Assembly (NCBI RefSeq): GCF_032814565.1
Contig: NZ_CP136521.1
Location: 3,196,501-3,260,500, forward strand
DNA: 64,000 nucleotides
Direction of reading: 5' to 3'
DNA from: Hwangdonia lutea
GTDB lineage: Bacteria > Bacteroidota > Bacteroidia > Flavobacteriales > Flavobacteriaceae
Numbering within the stretch: the first letter of the stretch is position 1; every line of letters begins with the position of its first letter. Made by a program: the position numbers and the translations under genes. Shown here one piece after another: positions 62,872 to 64,000 of the stretch. Below the pieces are notes generated by a model, which did not search any database, was not told where the DNA came from, and saw only the letters and a list, made by a program, of their open reading frames with translations.

Positions 62872-63499
62872 AGAAAATTACACATATATATTAACTTGTC
62901 TGTTTATTTTAGTCTGTTTTTCGTGTAAGCACGGTAGTGGCGAATACCACAGTCTTCACGATAAAATTCAAGCCAAAAGTATAAGTCATCAAGATTCTAC
63001 ACTGTCTTCTGAAGCCTTTTTCAGTCATTATAAAACCATGGAAATAACCGAAGGCAAACACAGCTTTTTAATTCCAGAACGGAAAAGCCAAATTACATCG
63101 TATGCCTGTACGGAGTGCCACACAGAACCTCTTGATAATCTAAAAGGCGAGGACTTAAAAAAAGCACATTGGGATATTAGTTTGGCACATGCCAATACAA
63201 ATACCATGAATTGCGCCACATGCCACAATGGAAATGATATGAACAATCTTAAGACGCTAACAGGCATGAAAGTAGATTTTAACTCAAGTTATAAGTTATG
63301 TGCCCAATGCCATTCCTCTCAATTTGAAGATTGGAAAGGTGGCGCACACGGTAAACGCATTGGCGGATGGGCACCACCACGGGCATCGCTTACCTGTGTT
63401 AATTGTCATAATCCGCATAATCCAAGTATTGAATCCCGGTGGCCATCACGATTTAATACAGAACAAATTGAAGAAGCTTACGAAGGTTTAGAGCATTAA
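62864..63499 (+). CDS. Tetraheme c-type cytochrome lipoprotein
   Basis: The 211-residue protein has a lipoprotein-like signal (CLFILVCFSC, Cys21). Four CxxCH motifs are at 82-86, 117-121, 146-150 and 178-182 (CTECH, CATCH, CAQCH, CVNCH). It probably passes electrons to or from the nitrate reductase on the periplasmic side. It overlaps napB by 8 bases, so it is translationally coupled. I cannot tell whether it replaces NapC. Confidence 0.85.
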   Translation: MNKENYTYILTCLFILVCFSCKHGSGEYHSLHDKIQAKSISHQDSTLSSEAFFSHYKTMEITEGKHSFLIPERKSQITSYACTECHTEPLDNLKGEDLKKAHWDISLAHANTNTMNCATCHNGNDMNNLKTLTGMKVDFNSSYKLCAQCHSSQFEDWKGGAHGKRIGGWAPPRASLTCVNCHNPHNPSIESRWPSRFNTEQIEEAYEGLEH

Positions 63500-63509
63500 A
63501 AATATAGGT

Positions 63510-64000
63510 ATGAGCAATAATAAAAAATGGTATTCATTAGATTTAAATTTTAACAGAAAAAAGGAGCCTTCAGGGTCTTGTGGCTGTGGCAAAACTTCGG
63601 GTGGCTGTAACAGCCATAACGAAGAGATGAGCGATGAAGCATTTCTTGAAGCTGCGGTTAATGCCTCGATTGGAGATGAAGTAAAAAAGGATGGTTTCGA
63701 GCAGGTGTTTGATGTTAAAATGGATAGGCGAACAGCCTTTAAAAAACTAACCGCAAGTTTACTTATAGGTGCTGGCGCCGTAAGTACATCGTGTAGTGTA
63801 GTTGCTGGTGAAGATAGCAAAGAAAAGGCACAAATTGATTGGGAAGAGCAGTTTAAAGGCAACTATAAACTGATGACTGACAAAGAAAAAAACGCCACGG
63901 TTGAACGTTTAATGCGATCGTACGAATTGCGCACCGGAAAAAACCTTAGTATGACAGCTGAAAATGCCAAAGATGATGTGCTTTTTGGTTATGCTTTTAA
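63510..64000 (+). CDS. Tat-type protein, N-terminal part, probable iron-sulfur subunit (cut by window)
   Basis: The frame runs from ATG 63510 to the window end (163 codons, no stop). Residues 24-33 hold SCGCGKTSGGC, three cysteines that may bind metal. The twin-arginine motif MDRRTAFKKLTASLLIGAGA begins only at residue 71, so the signal is internal and preceded by a 70-residue cytoplasmic extension. I infer an iron-sulfur electron carrier such as NapG from position and from Bacteroidota relatives. The [4Fe-4S] motifs would lie beyond the window. Confidence 0.7.
   Translation, partial: MSNNKKWYSLDLNFNRKKEPSGSCGCGKTSGGCNSHNEEMSDEAFLEAAVNASIGDEVKKDGFEQVFDVKMDRRTAFKKLTASLLIGAGAVSTSCSVVAGEDSKEKAQIDWEEQFKGNYKLMTDKEKNATVERLMRSYELRTGKNLSMTAENAKDDVLFGYAF

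Overview
The window looks like chromosome from a member of the Flavobacteriaceae (Bacteroidota). The DNA is AT-rich, TAnnTTTG promoter elements recur, several genes start at TTG or GTG, and Bacteroidota families (DUF3822, DUF4126, DUF4202, the large DUF5117-type metalloprotease, HYR-repeat surface proteins) sit among housekeeping genes. No tRNA, rRNA, CRISPR array, insertion sequence or phage gene was seen. The one RNA gene is RNase P RNA.

Layout. 1-4162 (minus): a giant repetitive secreted protein cut by the window edge, plus a small secreted partner. 4622-8858 (plus): a polyphosphate operon (sixA, ppk1, ppx) and an outer-membrane beta-barrel. 8898-16265 (mostly minus): miaE, a lipoprotein and dnaX; rnpB (plus); two secreted proteins; rsmD, DUF3822 and a membrane protein. 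16396-21760 (plus): a RecD/Pif1-like helicase, a DUF4126 membrane protein, then a Kdo-linked set (kdsB, HAD phosphatase, KdnB-like dehydrogenase, acyltransferase). 22059-39900: proteases, NYN-LOTUS protein, S1/P1 nuclease, ECF sigma factor with mechanosensitive channel, lipoproteins, an SRPBCC protein with an early stop, DEAD-box helicase, aldose epimerase, a PabB-type enzyme and a sigma-like protein. 40024-44026: tilS, adenine deaminase, YheT-type hydrolase.

44104-64000 is a molybdenum island and the most coherent part of the window. A plus-strand group encodes a two-subunit aldehyde/xanthine-dehydrogenase-type enzyme, XdhC, MocA, a YdeP-type molybdopterin oxidoreductase and DUF4202. It converges on a minus-strand cofactor group: moeA, a one-domain ModE-like regulator, a TauE/SafE permease, mobA, moaD, moeB-rhodanese, moaE, a four-helix-bundle gene, moaC-mogA fusion and moaA. 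Divergent from moeA is a nitrate reductase operon: napD, napA, a tetraheme NapB-like cytochrome, a tetraheme lipoprotein and the start of a Tat-type protein. The island thus holds cofactor synthesis, CMP- and GMP-type maturation, three molybdoenzymes and a candidate molybdenum regulator. A palindrome with the half-sites and spacing of the E. coli ModE operator overlaps the moeA promoter.

Between genes there are several families of short dispersed repeats. Three copies matter most: one encodes an in-frame peptide in the PabB-type protein, one encodes the tail of MoeB, and one palindrome resembles a hairpin within rnpB.
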